A stretch of DNA of 64,000 nt. Source: JBBRBB01 sp038206235. Its GTDB lineage: Bacteria > Bacteroidota > Bacteroidia > Chitinophagales > Chitinophagaceae. Below, piece by piece: positions 53,594-62,197 of this stretch. Position 1 is the stretch's first letter. Every line of letters starts with the position of its first letter. The translations under genes and the position numbers were made by a program. The stretch spans positions 1 to 64,000 of the forward strand of contig JBBRBB010000012.1 of the NCBI GenBank assembly GCA_038206235.1, in the 5' to 3' direction. The notes below the pieces were generated by a model. The model was not told where the DNA came from. It saw only the letters and a list, made by a program, of their open reading frames with translations, and made no database searches.

Positions 53594-53841
53594 AATTTTT
53601 TATAAAAGCTTGGTTTCAAAGATAGTTTTTCAAATGAACTAAATAAAGTGTGAGAGATTATACTCTTTTGACTTTGCCTTTAAGTTGGTTTCCCGAAACA
53701 AAGTTTCAGAAGTTGTTTTGATGCACTAACTTGTAAACCTCTGAAACTTTGTAAACTCCTGAAACTTTCTTTGAATCTGACTAATAGCATCATCCTTTCT
53801 CTAATATCTTTCTTACATTTATTTTTTAAAAAATTCAGGTA
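53594..53841. repeat. Divergent spacer mod / S9 peptidase with word-repeat copy 2
   Basis: The segment 53702-53772 begins AGTTTCAGAAGTTGTTTTGA and ends with 9-nt words TGTAAACCT, CTGAAACTT, TGTAAACTC, CTGAAACTT. It shares its first ~20 bases and its words with the region after the sulfotransferase gene (39.3 kb). The rest of the spacer is AT-rich and must hold both divergent promoters. Confidence 0.7.
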
Positions 53842-55833
53842 ATGAAAAAAATTTTTTTGTATCTGCTCTTAATGAGTATTACTGCATCAGTCTCAGGTCA
53901 AACCAAACGCCCTCTTAATCCATCAGACTTTTATCGCTATACCGATGTTACAGACCCGCAGGTATCGGCTGATGGAAAATGGGTTGCCTATACTGTAAGC
54001 ACAGCAGACACTGCAAAAGATAAATACACGGATGATGTTTGGATGGTCAACTGGGATGGAACACAAACCGTGCAGTTGACCAGCACACAGGAAGAAGACG
54101 AGAGCACACCACGATTCAGTCCCGATAACAAATACATCTCGTTCTTATCAGACCGGTATGCAAAAGAGGATGATAAAAATCCGCAAAGCCAGTTATGGCT
54201 GATGAACCGCCGTGGTGGTGAAGCAAAAAAAATTACAGATACAAAAAATGAAATAGAAGATTATGTGTGGAGCCCTGATGCAAAAAAAATTTTATTGGTG
54301 ATGAAAGATGAAGATTTTTCTGACACATCAGAATCAGAAGTTCGCAAGCCTTATGAAATTGATGAATATCTTTTTAAAAGAGATATTGAAGGTTATGCGG
54401 ATATAAGAAGAACACATCTCTATCTTTTCGATATTGAAACAGAAGAGCTCGATACGTTAACCGGCGGTTTATGGAATGAATCCTCACCTGCATTTAGCCC
54501 CGATGGAAAAGAAATCGCATTCGTTAGTAACCGTACACAAGAGCCTGATAAAAACGAAAACACAGATATATGGATTATGCCTGCGCAGCCCAACGCAATG
54601 GCAAGGCAATTAACATCATGGACGGGAACAGAAGACCAGCCGGAATGGAGCCCTGATGGCAAAAGCATCGCATACCTGCAAACTACAAGCAACGAAAAAT
54701 TTACCATGTATGGGCATGATGGTTTGATGGTGATTTCAAAAGATGGCGGCACACCAAAATTTCTTTCTCAATCAATTGACCGGCCTGCAATAAATCCGCG
54801 ATGGAGCAAGGATGGAAAATCAATTTTTATTTTAATGGAAGACGACCGCCAGCAAATAGTTGGGCAATTTAATATTGCAGATGGCGCAATGAAAAAAATA
54901 GCCGATGGTGAAAGAGTTTTTTATAATCTTGAATTAAATGAAGCAACGGGTACATGGCTTACATCCATTCAAACGCCACAAATGCCGCCTGAATTATTTG
55001 CACTTGAAAATGGAAATACACGCAGGCTCACACACATACAGGATAGTTTTCTTGCCCCGCTACAACCTTTGAAAATTGAACCCTTTACCTCAACCAGTAA
55101 AGACGGAACAAAAGTTTCGGGAATATTGTATCGCCCTGCAGATGCAGGAAATAAAAAGCTTCCGCTCATCTTGTACATACATGGCGGGCCCGTGGGTCAG
55201 GATGATTATGAATATGATCTCTATAGAAATATTCTTGCAGCAAATGGTTATGCAGTGGCAGCAGTGAATTATCGCGGCAGCAGCGGACGTGGTACAAATT
55301 TTATAAGAGCTATTTATGCTGATTGGGGTGACAAAGAAGTGATGGATATTATCGGTGCAGCAGATTATTTAATTGCGCAGGGCATTGCAGATTCTTCACG
55401 CATGGGCATTGGCGGCTGGAGTTATGGTGGCATTCTCACTGATTATACAATTGCAACAGACACAAGATTCAAAGCGGCTGCAAGTGGCGCAGGCAGTGCA
55501 TTGCAGTTGAGCATGTATGGCGTTGATGAATACGTGGTGCAATATGAGGCCGAGCTTGGCCCGCCGTGGAAAAATATGGAAAAATGGATTCAGCTTTCGT
55601 ATCCATTCTTTCATGCAGACAGAATAAAAACGCCAACACTTTTCATGGCGAGTCAAAAAGATTTTAATGTGCCCGCTGCCGGTGCAGAACAAATGTATCA
55701 GGCATTGCGTTCTCTTGGCATACCAACAAAGCTCATTATTTATCCCGACCAGTATCATGAAATTACGGTGCCATCATATCTCAAACACAGATTTGAAAGT
55801 TATCTTGATTGGTTTGGAAAATATTTGAAGTAG
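53842..55833 (+). CDS. S9-family prolyl oligopeptidase-like peptidase (exported)
   Basis: This 663-residue protein has a signal peptide (MKKIFLYLLLMSITASVSG, cleavage after about residue 20). A WD40/PD40-like beta-propeller follows, with repeated FSPDNKYISFLSDR, WSPDGKSIAYLQ and FSPDGKEIAFVSNR. The C-terminal alpha/beta-hydrolase has YIHGGPVGQDDYEYD, the nucleophile Ser527 in GGWSYGG, Asp in SQKDFNVP and His in YPDQYHEI. It is a periplasmic dipeptidyl or acylaminoacyl peptidase acting on short peptides. The length is typical. It is alone on the plus strand, divergent from mod. Confidence 0.95.
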   Translation: MKKIFLYLLLMSITASVSGQTKRPLNPSDFYRYTDVTDPQVSADGKWVAYTVSTADTAKDKYTDDVWMVNWDGTQTVQLTSTQEEDESTPRFSPDNKYISFLSDRYAKEDDKNPQSQLWLMNRRGGEAKKITDTKNEIEDYVWSPDAKKILLVMKDEDFSDTSESEVRKPYEIDEYLFKRDIEGYADIRRTHLYLFDIETEELDTLTGGLWNESSPAFSPDGKEIAFVSNRTQEPDKNENTDIWIMPAQPNAMARQLTSWTGTEDQPEWSPDGKSIAYLQTTSNEKFTMYGHDGLMVISKDGGTPKFLSQSIDRPAINPRWSKDGKSIFILMEDDRQQIVGQFNIADGAMKKIADGERVFYNLELNEATGTWLTSIQTPQMPPELFALENGNTRRLTHIQDSFLAPLQPLKIEPFTSTSKDGTKVSGILYRPADAGNKKLPLILYIHGGPVGQDDYEYDLYRNILAANGYAVAAVNYRGSSGRGTNFIRAIYADWGDKEVMDIIGAADYLIAQGIADSSRMGIGGWSYGGILTDYTIATDTRFKAAASGAGSALQLSMYGVDEYVVQYEAELGPPWKNMEKWIQLSYPFFHADRIKTPTLFMASQKDFNVPAAGAEQMYQALRSLGIPTKLIIYPDQYHEITVPSYLKHRFESYLDWFGKYLK

Positions 55834-56037
55834 TTCATTTTATTTTTTATGATTCCAACTAATATTTTCATAGCATCGTTCCTTGCGCTGTGCCCCGCTA
55901 TGCGGTGGTCGCACACTTCGAAGTTCTGTTTTTCAATCATTTTTTTAAATAACATAAAGAAGGCTAAGATTTTCACAAAGAAAACTTTGCGCTCTTAGCA
56001 TTTTTCTTTGCGTTCTTTGCGTGATTATTTTTTCAAG
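55834..56037. other. Spacer with dispersed repeats
   Basis: GCCCCGCTATGCGGTGGTCGC (about 55892-55912) is a small palindrome. TTTGCGCTCTTAGC, TTTCTTTGCG and TTCTTTGCG (about 55985-56021) are word repeats of the kind dispersed in Bacteroidota spacers. They run into the frame upstream of the next gene's ATG but are not part of it. Confidence 0.55.
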
Positions 56038-56637
56038 ATGAACTTCCTTGCCCATGCATACTTATCATTCAATAACGAATCAATTCTTGTAGGCAATATG
56101 ATAAGCGATTTTGTGAAGGGGAATAAAAAGTTTGAATACGATGCAGCCATTCAAAAAGGAATTACTCTGCACAGGTTAATTGATGAATATACTGATAAGC
56201 ATGAAGCAACCAAAAGGGCAAAAGTTTTTTTTAAACCTGCAGTGGGTTTATATGCGGGCGCTTTTGTTGATGTGATGTACGACCATTTTCTTGCCAGTGA
56301 TACCAATGAATTTTCAGATGATTCGCTGCAAGCCTTTGCTATCAATACATATAGCATCCTGCAAAAAAATAAAACAATTTTGCCTGAGAAGCTTGGCAGA
56401 ATGCTGCCCTACATGCAAGAGCAAAACTGGCTTTATAATTACCGCAATTTATACGGAGCAGAAAAAAGCTTTGAAGGATTAGTCCGCAGAGCTGCTTACC
56501 TGCAACGCAGTGAAGGTGCTTATACATGTTTTATAAAAAATTATCAGCAATTGAAACAATACTATGTTTCTTTCTTTCCCGATGTAAAAGATTTTGCTTA
56601 CCAGAATTTTCTTCGCCTCACAAGTTCTTCTGAGTAA
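56038..56637 (+). CDS. ACP phosphodiesterase-like (DUF479/AcpH-family) protein
   Basis: The ATG at 56038 (MNFLAHAYLSF) gives 199 residues; the frame upstream only translates a word repeat. The N-terminus MNFLAHAYLSFNNESILVGN and the following MISDFVKGNK, with GITLHRLIDEYTDKH and YDHFLASD, match the acyl-carrier-protein phosphodiesterase (AcpH) family, an HD-like helical fold with conserved His and Asp. AcpH removes phosphopantetheine from holo-ACP in Escherichia coli; many homologues are untested. It is followed by DUF2911 after about 95 bp. Confidence 0.88.
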   Translation: MNFLAHAYLSFNNESILVGNMISDFVKGNKKFEYDAAIQKGITLHRLIDEYTDKHEATKRAKVFFKPAVGLYAGAFVDVMYDHFLASDTNEFSDDSLQAFAINTYSILQKNKTILPEKLGRMLPYMQEQNWLYNYRNLYGAEKSFEGLVRRAAYLQRSEGAYTCFIKNYQQLKQYYVSFFPDVKDFAYQNFLRLTSSSE

Positions 56638-56731
56638 TTTTTATTAGCATTTTTAAAAGTTTGAAATAAAATATTTTCATTTGCAGTTAAACAAAAACGA
56701 TTTCTTAATTGTCAATACAGAAAATTTATTT

Positions 56732-57289
56732 ATGAAGAATCTCCTTGTGATTGCTTTACTTTTAAATACGCTTCCTGCTTTCTCTCAACAAAAACCAACA
56801 GACCTCGATAAAAGCCCGGCAGATATTAGTTACTGTCCGCCCAATTATCCCATACTTAAAATGCAGGGCACTATAAAAGATGCTCCTGTTGCAAGAATTA
56901 TTTACAGCAGACCTCAAAAGGCAGGCAGAACAATCTTCGGAGGCATTGTATCGTATAACCAAATCTGGCGTCTTGGCGCAAACGAAGCAACGGAAATTGA
57001 ATTTTTCAGAAATGTAAAAGTCAATGGTAACTCACTTGCAAAAGGAAGATACACTATGTATGCTATATGTAATGAAGACAAATGGACAATCATCTTTAAT
57101 ACTGAAAAGGATATTTGGGGCCTATCATACAATCAAAAAAAAGATGTATTGCGAACAGATGTTCCTGCTACCAAAACAGATGACATAGTTGAAGCGCTTA
57201 CAATATATTTTGATGATGACAACAAATCTTACAATCTTAATATTATGTGGGATAATGTAAAAATTATTCTACCAATTTCTTTCAAATAA
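56732..57289 (+). CDS. DUF2911 protein, exported
   Basis: The ATG at 56732 (MKNLLVIALL) gives 185 residues with a signal peptide ending near PAFSQ. The DUF2911 core is clear: ARIIYSRPQKAGRTIFGGI, WRLGANEATEIEFF, GRYTMYAICNEDKWTIIFN and a terminal IMWDNVKIILPISF. The fold is a small beta-sandwich of unknown function, very common in Bacteroidota and presumed periplasmic. Nothing in the neighbourhood suggests a role. Confidence 0.92.
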   Translation: MKNLLVIALLLNTLPAFSQQKPTDLDKSPADISYCPPNYPILKMQGTIKDAPVARIIYSRPQKAGRTIFGGIVSYNQIWRLGANEATEIEFFRNVKVNGNSLAKGRYTMYAICNEDKWTIIFNTEKDIWGLSYNQKKDVLRTDVPATKTDDIVEALTIYFDDDNKSYNLNIMWDNVKIILPISFK

Positions 57290-57295
57290 CTTTTT

Positions 57296-57322
57296 TACTC
57301 CCCTTTTGGGGCTGGGGGTACA
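57296..57322. repeat. CCCC-TTTT-GGGG palindromic element before asnB
   Basis: CTCCCCTTTTGGGGCTGGGGG in the 35-bp gap between DUF2911 and asnB belongs to the same CTCC-TTTT-GGAG class as the elements found in mod and res. It ends 3 bp before the asnB start and could mask or replace its ribosome-binding region. Confidence 0.6.
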
Positions 57323-57324
57323 CC

Positions 57325-59166
57325 ATGTGTGGCATTGCCGGTATCATATCTTTAAATACTTCTCTTGTTACAAAAGAGCGAATAAAAAAAATGACCGAGG
57401 CCATTGCTCATCGCGGTCCTGACGGTGAAGGCCATTGGATAAATGAAAAAGGAATTGCAGGTTTAGGCAACAGGAGGCTTGCAATAATAGATTTAAGCGA
57501 TGCTGCTTCGCAGCCCATGCAATATCTCAACCGCTACACAATAACCTATAATGGTGAAATTTATAATTATGTAGAAGTGAGAGAGGAGCTGAAAAAAAGA
57601 GGATACATATTCGCATCAGCTTCGGATACCGAAGTTATTTTAGCTGCTTATGATTGTTATAAAGAAAACTGCCTGCAATATTTTGATGGGATGTTTGCAT
57701 TTGCAATATGGGATGAGGAGGAGCAAACGCTTTTTACTGCAAGAGACCGCTTTGGTGAAAAGCCATTTTATTATTATAAAGACGAAGAACAATTTTTATT
57801 TGCCAGTGAAATAAAAGCATTGTTTGCAGCAGGAGTTAAAAGAAAAATAAAAGATTCCATGCTGCTCAATTATCTTGGTATAGGGCAAATGCAAAATCCT
57901 AATGATTTATCAGAAACTTTCTGTGAAAATATTTTTGCATTACCACGGTCACACTTTATTAAAGTAAACGGTAAACAGTTAACAGTAAACAGTAAACAGT
58001 ATTATGATATTGACAAGGAAAAGCAGATTGATATTTCGCAAGAAAATGCAATTGAAAAATTTACAGAACTCTTTACTATTTCGGTAAAGCGAAGATTGCG
58101 AAGCGATGTAAAAGTTGGTACATCATTGAGTGGCGGCTTAGATAGCTCTTCTGTTGTCGCATTTATTCAACGACAAACTATAAACTATAAACTACAAACG
58201 TTCTCTGCTGTTTTTCCAGGCTTTGTAAAAGATGAAACTGCACACATAAAAAAAGTAACATCAACTTTTCATCTTGAAAATTTCACCACTACCCCCACCG
58301 CTCAATCTTTAATTGATGAGTTTGACAAATTAATTCAGGCACAGGATGAACCTTTTCAATCATCCAGCATTTATGCGCAGTACAAAGTTTATGAGCTTGC
58401 AAAACAACATAACATAAAAGTATTATTGGATGGACAGGGCGCAGATGAAATACTTGCGGGTTATCATATATATTATCACTGGTACTGGCAGGAGCTTTTA
58501 AGAAATTCATTTTCAGACTTCAAAAAAGAAAAAAACAAAACACAACAATTAAATGTCAATGCACAATGGAGCTTTAAAAATTATCTTGCTGCATTTCTTC
58601 CACGTTTAACATCATCCCATATAAAAAATAAAGCTTTGCACAGCATTACTGCAAATTCTAATCTTCAACCCGATTTTATTCAACATGCATTTGATACACA
58701 CTCTATTCATAAACCTGTAGTCAAAAAATTAAACGATATTCTCTTTTACAACACAATGCAACTTGGCTTACAAGATTTATTACGTTTTGCTGACAGAAAC
58801 TCTATGGCGGATGGAGTAGAAATAAGACTTCCATTCTTGAATCATGAATTTGTTGAATTTATTTTTTCATTGCCATCACATTACAAAATACGTAATGGAT
58901 TTACAAAATGGATTTTGAGAAAGGCGACGGAAAACAAATTGCCCAAAGAAATTGTCTGGCGCACCGACAAAATTGGATATGAACCGCCTCAAGAACAATG
59001 GATGCAGGAGCCTTTAATGCAGCAGTATATTCATTCAGCCAAACAAAAATTAGTTGATGAAAAAATTTTAAAGAGTGCTGTGTTGAATCACCCAATTCAA
59101 CCTAAAGCTGCACACGATGCAGATAATTTTGACTGGCGGTATCTTTGCGCTGCTGCTATGTTCTGA
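57325..59166 (+). CDS. asnB: Asparagine synthase (glutamine-hydrolysing)
   Basis: This 613-residue enzyme makes asparagine from aspartate, ATP and glutamine, or amidates another acceptor in the AsnB-like families. The N-terminal glutaminase starts MCGIAG with nucleophile Cys2, then AHRGPDGEGHW, NRRLAIIDLS and YNGEIYNY. The synthetase has the pyrophosphate motif SLSGGLDSSSV near residue 270, LLDGQGADEILAGY and RFADRNSMADGVEIRLPFL. Two tandem 7-nt arrays lie in frame: residues about 214-225 (VNGKQLTVNSKQ) and about 283-291 (TINYKLQTF). Both fall in surface-loop positions between conserved blocks. Confidence 0.93.
   Translation: MCGIAGIISLNTSLVTKERIKKMTEAIAHRGPDGEGHWINEKGIAGLGNRRLAIIDLSDAASQPMQYLNRYTITYNGEIYNYVEVREELKKRGYIFASASDTEVILAAYDCYKENCLQYFDGMFAFAIWDEEEQTLFTARDRFGEKPFYYYKDEEQFLFASEIKALFAAGVKRKIKDSMLLNYLGIGQMQNPNDLSETFCENIFALPRSHFIKVNGKQLTVNSKQYYDIDKEKQIDISQENAIEKFTELFTISVKRRLRSDVKVGTSLSGGLDSSSVVAFIQRQTINYKLQTFSAVFPGFVKDETAHIKKVTSTFHLENFTTTPTAQSLIDEFDKLIQAQDEPFQSSSIYAQYKVYELAKQHNIKVLLDGQGADEILAGYHIYYHWYWQELLRNSFSDFKKEKNKTQQLNVNAQWSFKNYLAAFLPRLTSSHIKNKALHSITANSNLQPDFIQHAFDTHSIHKPVVKKLNDILFYNTMQLGLQDLLRFADRNSMADGVEIRLPFLNHEFVEFIFSLPSHYKIRNGFTKWILRKATENKLPKEIVWRTDKIGYEPPQEQWMQEPLMQQYIHSAKQKLVDEKILKSAVLNHPIQPKAAHDADNFDWRYLCAAAMF
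57964..57998. repeat. Heptanucleotide array inside asnB, five units
   Basis: GTAAACG, GTAAACA, GTTAACA, GTAAACA, GTAAACA in exact phase, read in frame as VNGKQLTVNSKQ just after the conserved LPRSHFIK position. Confidence 0.9.
58173..58200. repeat. Second heptanucleotide array inside asnB, four units
   Basis: ACAAACT, ATAAACT, ATAAACT, ACAAACG in exact phase, read as TINYKLQT after the SGGLDSSSVVAFIQ block. The same words occur in spacers at 23.0 and 31.4 kb. Confidence 0.88.
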
Positions 59167-59201
59167 CAAAATCCCATCTTTGCACTTCTAAAAAATACGA
59201 A

Positions 59202-60341
59202 ATGAAATCTGCTACTAAGTATGTTCATGCAGGCACCGAGCCTGATCCTTCTACCGGTGCAATTATGACTCCTGTTTATCAAACATCAACTTATGTTCAG
59301 GAGGCGCCGGGAAAAAATAAAGGCTATGAATATGCCCGCTCTCAAAACCCTACACGCAAAGCGCTGGAGGATGCATTTGCAATATTGGAAAATGGAAAAT
59401 ATGGATTGGCTTTTAGCAGCGGCGTTGCTGCAACCGATGCAGTAATAAAATTATTGCAGAGCGGCGATGAAGTAATTGCAGGAAATGATATGTATGGAGG
59501 AACTTATCGCCTCTTCACGAAAGTGTTTGAAAAATTTGGGATCAAATTTCGTTATACAAACACAAGTGATGTAAATAATATTAGCTCACTCATCAATTCA
59601 AATACAAAACTGGTTTGGCTTGAAACGCCAACAAATCCGTTGATGAATATTACTGATATTGCTGCGGTAGCTGAACTTACAAAGCCGCAGAATATTCTGT
59701 TGTGTGTTGATAATACATTTGCTTCTCCTTACCTGCAAAACCCTCTTGACCTTGGTGCCGATATTTCCATGCATTCGGTTACAAAATATCTTGGCGGTCA
59801 TAGTGATGTGATACAGGGTGCATTAATGATGAATGATGCAGAGCTAAGAGAAAAATTATACTTCATTCTAAAAAGCTGCGGCGCTGTGCCCGGACCCATG
59901 GATTGTTTTCTTGTGCTGCGTGGTATAAAGACTTTGCATCTGCGCATGCAGCGTCATTGTGAGAATGGAGAAAAAATTGCAAGCTGGCTTCGCAATCATC
60001 CAAAGATTAAAAGGGTTTACTGGTGCGGCTTTCCTGACAGCCCCGGTTATGAGGTTGCAAAAAAACAAATGCATGGCTTTGGTGGTATGCTCAGCTTTGA
60101 GTTAAAAGATGAAAGCATGGAAGAAGCGAAAAGAGTTTTATCATCTACTAAACTTTTTGCACTGGCAGAAAGTTTGGGCGGTGTAGAATCATTGATTAAT
60201 CATCCCGCATCAATGACTCATGCAAGCATTCCAAGAGAGGAGCGTATTAAAAATGGATTGAGTGATACACTGATAAGATTGAGTGTGGGTATAGAAGATG
60301 CTGATGATTTGATTGAGGATTTGCAGCAGGCGATTGGGTAA
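59202..60341 (+). CDS. Trans-sulfuration PLP enzyme (cystathionine gamma-synthase/lyase family)
   Basis: The ATG at 59202 (MKSATKYVHAG) gives 379 residues; a CATCTTTG -7-like box lies just upstream. The Cys/Met-metabolism PLP family is clear: TKYVHAGTEPDPSTGAIMTP, YQTSTYVQ, YEYARSQNPTRKALE, FSSGVAATDAV, GNDMYGGTYRLF, ETPTNPLMNITDI, the cofactor Lys195 in HSVTKYLGGHSD, and AESLGGVESLINHPASMTHAS. It acts on homoserine esters, cystathionine or homocysteine in the cytoplasm. Whether it is a synthase (metB-like) or lyase (mccB-like) cannot be decided from sequence alone. It starts 35 bp after asnB, possibly in the same unit. Confidence 0.92.
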   Translation: MKSATKYVHAGTEPDPSTGAIMTPVYQTSTYVQEAPGKNKGYEYARSQNPTRKALEDAFAILENGKYGLAFSSGVAATDAVIKLLQSGDEVIAGNDMYGGTYRLFTKVFEKFGIKFRYTNTSDVNNISSLINSNTKLVWLETPTNPLMNITDIAAVAELTKPQNILLCVDNTFASPYLQNPLDLGADISMHSVTKYLGGHSDVIQGALMMNDAELREKLYFILKSCGAVPGPMDCFLVLRGIKTLHLRMQRHCENGEKIASWLRNHPKIKRVYWCGFPDSPGYEVAKKQMHGFGGMLSFELKDESMEEAKRVLSSTKLFALAESLGGVESLINHPASMTHASIPREERIKNGLSDTLIRLSVGIEDADDLIEDLQQAIG

Positions 60342-60436
60342 AAGGCTCATAGTTTCAGCTAAATAAAAAGAATTCTAAAATTGTGATACCTAATTTATCA
60401 CGCCAATTTATTATATTATTTTTTTGAATATTACTA

Positions 60437-60973
60437 ATGGCGAAAACTAAAAAATTAATGGTAGTTCCCGATGAAATTGTGATAAACAAAATTTATATGA
60501 TAAGAGACAAAAAGGGAATGCTTGACAGGGATTTGGCGGAATTGTATGGAAAAATCTATAAGATTGAGGGAACAGGTTAAAAGAAATATAAACAGATTTC
60601 CGGAAAATTTTATGTTTCAGCTTAGTAAAAAAGAAGCAGATATTATGGTATCGCAAAATGCGATACCTTCCAGAAAACATCTTGGCGGCTATCTGCCTTA
60701 TGCCTTTACAGAACATGGAGTTCTCATGCTTGCAAATGTGCTTAAAACTGAAAGGGCTATGCGGGTAAGCATTCGTATAATTGAAATTTTTGTAAAGATG
60801 CGTGAAATGTTGCTTTCGCATAAAGACATTTTGCTGCAATTAGAAAAATTGAAAGGAAGCTAACAGGCCATGATGAAAACATTGCACTCATTTTTAAATA
60901 CCTGAAACAATTAATTAATCCTTCCCCGCCAGAGTGCCGACAAATTGGTTTTAGAAGAAATGAGGATGAGTAA
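60437..60973 (+). pseudogene. ORF6N-domain gene with two compensating frameshifts
   Basis: Frame 0 reads MAKTKKLMVVPDEIV, INKIYMIRDKKGMLDRDLAELYG. At about 60548 the protein continues in frame +1 (KSIRLREQVKRNINRFPENFMF ... KDILLQLE). At about 60843-60848, in an A-run, it returns to frame 0 (KIERKLTGHDENIALIFKY ... FRRNEDE), stopping at 60971-60973. The three parts join into a complete ORF6N protein of about 178 residues, a KilA-N/ORF6N family found in phages and chromosomes and thought to bind DNA. The junction at the first shift lacks the few residues usually found after LAELYG. Confidence 0.8.
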
Positions 60974-61202
60974 TTTTCTGATAGATGAAATTCAAAATTA
61001 CAACCCTGCTGAAGCATTACAAAGGCAAATGAAAAAGCAGCAAAAGCAGGATGAAATAAATAAATTACAGCAAGATTTTGATAAAACGTATGAAGAAGAA
61101 TATGAAAAAGCACGCTATGCTAAGCCTTCTGAGGAAGTGATGGCATATTACAATGTTTATGGGCATTGGCCAAAAGGGCATCCATTGGCCGAAGATTCGT
61201 AA
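60966..61202 (+). CDS. Small charged hypothetical protein overlapping the ORF6N gene
   Basis: The ATG at 60966 (or 60960) gives 78-80 residues and overlaps the ORF6N stop, as ATGAGTAA. The sequence is highly charged and helical (MKKQQKQDEINKLQQDF, YEEEYEKARYAK), probably a coiled coil, with a C-terminal YYNVYGHWPKGHPLAEDS. No family is recognised. The overlap suggests that it once formed a two-gene unit with the ORF6N gene. Confidence 0.5.
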   Translation: MSNFLIDEIQNYNPAEALQRQMKKQQKQDEINKLQQDFDKTYEEEYEKARYAKPSEEVMAYYNVYGHWPKGHPLAEDS

Positions 61203-61555
61203 TTAAATTTAAAAACACTTGAAAAAAACATCTTACAAATTTATAATAATTTCGCTGCGATGAAATGAAACTATCTCGTTGCAAATTCTAATTTAGCATT
61301 GTGGCAGATCCCGCCTTTGGCGGGGCAAGTTGTGCACTCTAAAGCACCCGCAGCTATAGCATGGGCCACATTCGCAGCATAAACACTAAGCCTGAAATGA
61401 TGGCGAGAAAGTTTTTCAAAAACTACAATACATTTATATTTTAAAAAATTCATACCTCGAGATGTCTAGGCAAGGAAGCAATTGGTTTTTGCTGTAAAGC
61501 TATAAACCTCTATATGAAAAATTGGGCTGCCTTAATTGGCAGAATATCTAAATCG
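61203..61555. other. 353-bp spacer with a GC-rich palindrome
   Basis: No confident gene. CCCGCCTTTGGCGGG (about 61313-61327) is a short perfect palindrome with TTT loop, similar in type to those inserted in genes. A 60-codon minus-strand frame (61271-61453) crosses this palindrome and has a cysteine pair, but no recognised family. Confidence 0.4.
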
Positions 61556-62194
61556 CTACACCTCCACCATAAAACAAAACACTTCTTTTGGGCCGTGCAC
61601 ACCTGTTACAAGCGTTTTTTCTATATCTGCTGTTCTGCTTGGGCCGGTGGCAAATGTTATAAGCGAGGGTAACCGATTGCCGTATTTTTCTTTCATGAAT
61701 AATAAGCCGTCTTTAATATCGTACACTATTTGATTTGCATAAGCAATGCAAATATGTACAGGCGCATAAACGCTGGTGGTTCTGCCGCTTTGCTGTGCAC
61801 TGCTTAATAAAATGCTTCCGGTACGAGCAATTAATAATTCGCAGCCGGTGATAGCAGCATCGCAACCGGCAAGAGAAGTTGTGTAGTTAATAGTAAAGCC
61901 ATTGGCATTAAGGTTTTTTTTAAGCACGTCTTCAAGGCAGTAAATATTTTTCCATTTTCTTATTTCAATCAATTCATACAACTGAGCAGCCAATTCTTTT
62001 TGATTAAGACAAAAAGAAAACTTACCTAAAAGGTCAGTAAAATTTTTTGCAAACTCAATTTCAATTTCCGGGTGGCGGGAAACAAAAATATTTTCTGAGC
62101 CTTCGTTTTGTGCAAACGGAACAGGCACCGGTTTACCAAGCGCCTGACGTATTTTTTTAAGAATATTTTCTTTGGCTGAGGGTTCCTGCATCAC
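61556..62194 (-). CDS. LUD-domain (LutC/YkgG-like) protein
   Basis: This 212-residue protein starts at GTG 62194 or the adjacent ATG 62191. EPSAKENILKKIRQALGKP at the N-terminus, a central AAITGCELLIARTGSILLSSA and a C-terminal ITFATGPSRTADIEKTLVTGVHGPKEV are the signatures of the LUD superfamily, which includes LutC of the lactate-utilisation complex. LutA and LutB are not in the window, so lactate oxidation is not implied. The gene follows ftsH by 3 bp on the minus strand and is surely co-transcribed with it, an arrangement seen in other Bacteroidota. Confidence 0.9.
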   Translation of the reverse strand: MMQEPSAKENILKKIRQALGKPVPVPFAQNEGSENIFVSRHPEIEIEFAKNFTDLLGKFSFCLNQKELAAQLYELIEIRKWKNIYCLEDVLKKNLNANGFTINYTTSLAGCDAAITGCELLIARTGSILLSSAQQSGRTTSVYAPVHICIAYANQIVYDIKDGLLFMKEKYGNRLPSLITFATGPSRTADIEKTLVTGVHGPKEVFCFMVEV

Positions 62195-62197
62195 CTG

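Noticed and set aside
60437..60973. Treating the ORF6N 113-codon frame as a complete gene
   Set aside because: The N- and C-terminal parts of the family are visible in the other frame on both sides.
61271..61453. 60-codon minus-strand frame with a Cys pair
   Set aside because: It crosses a palindromic repeat and no homologue is recognised; kept only as a remark in the spacer entry.
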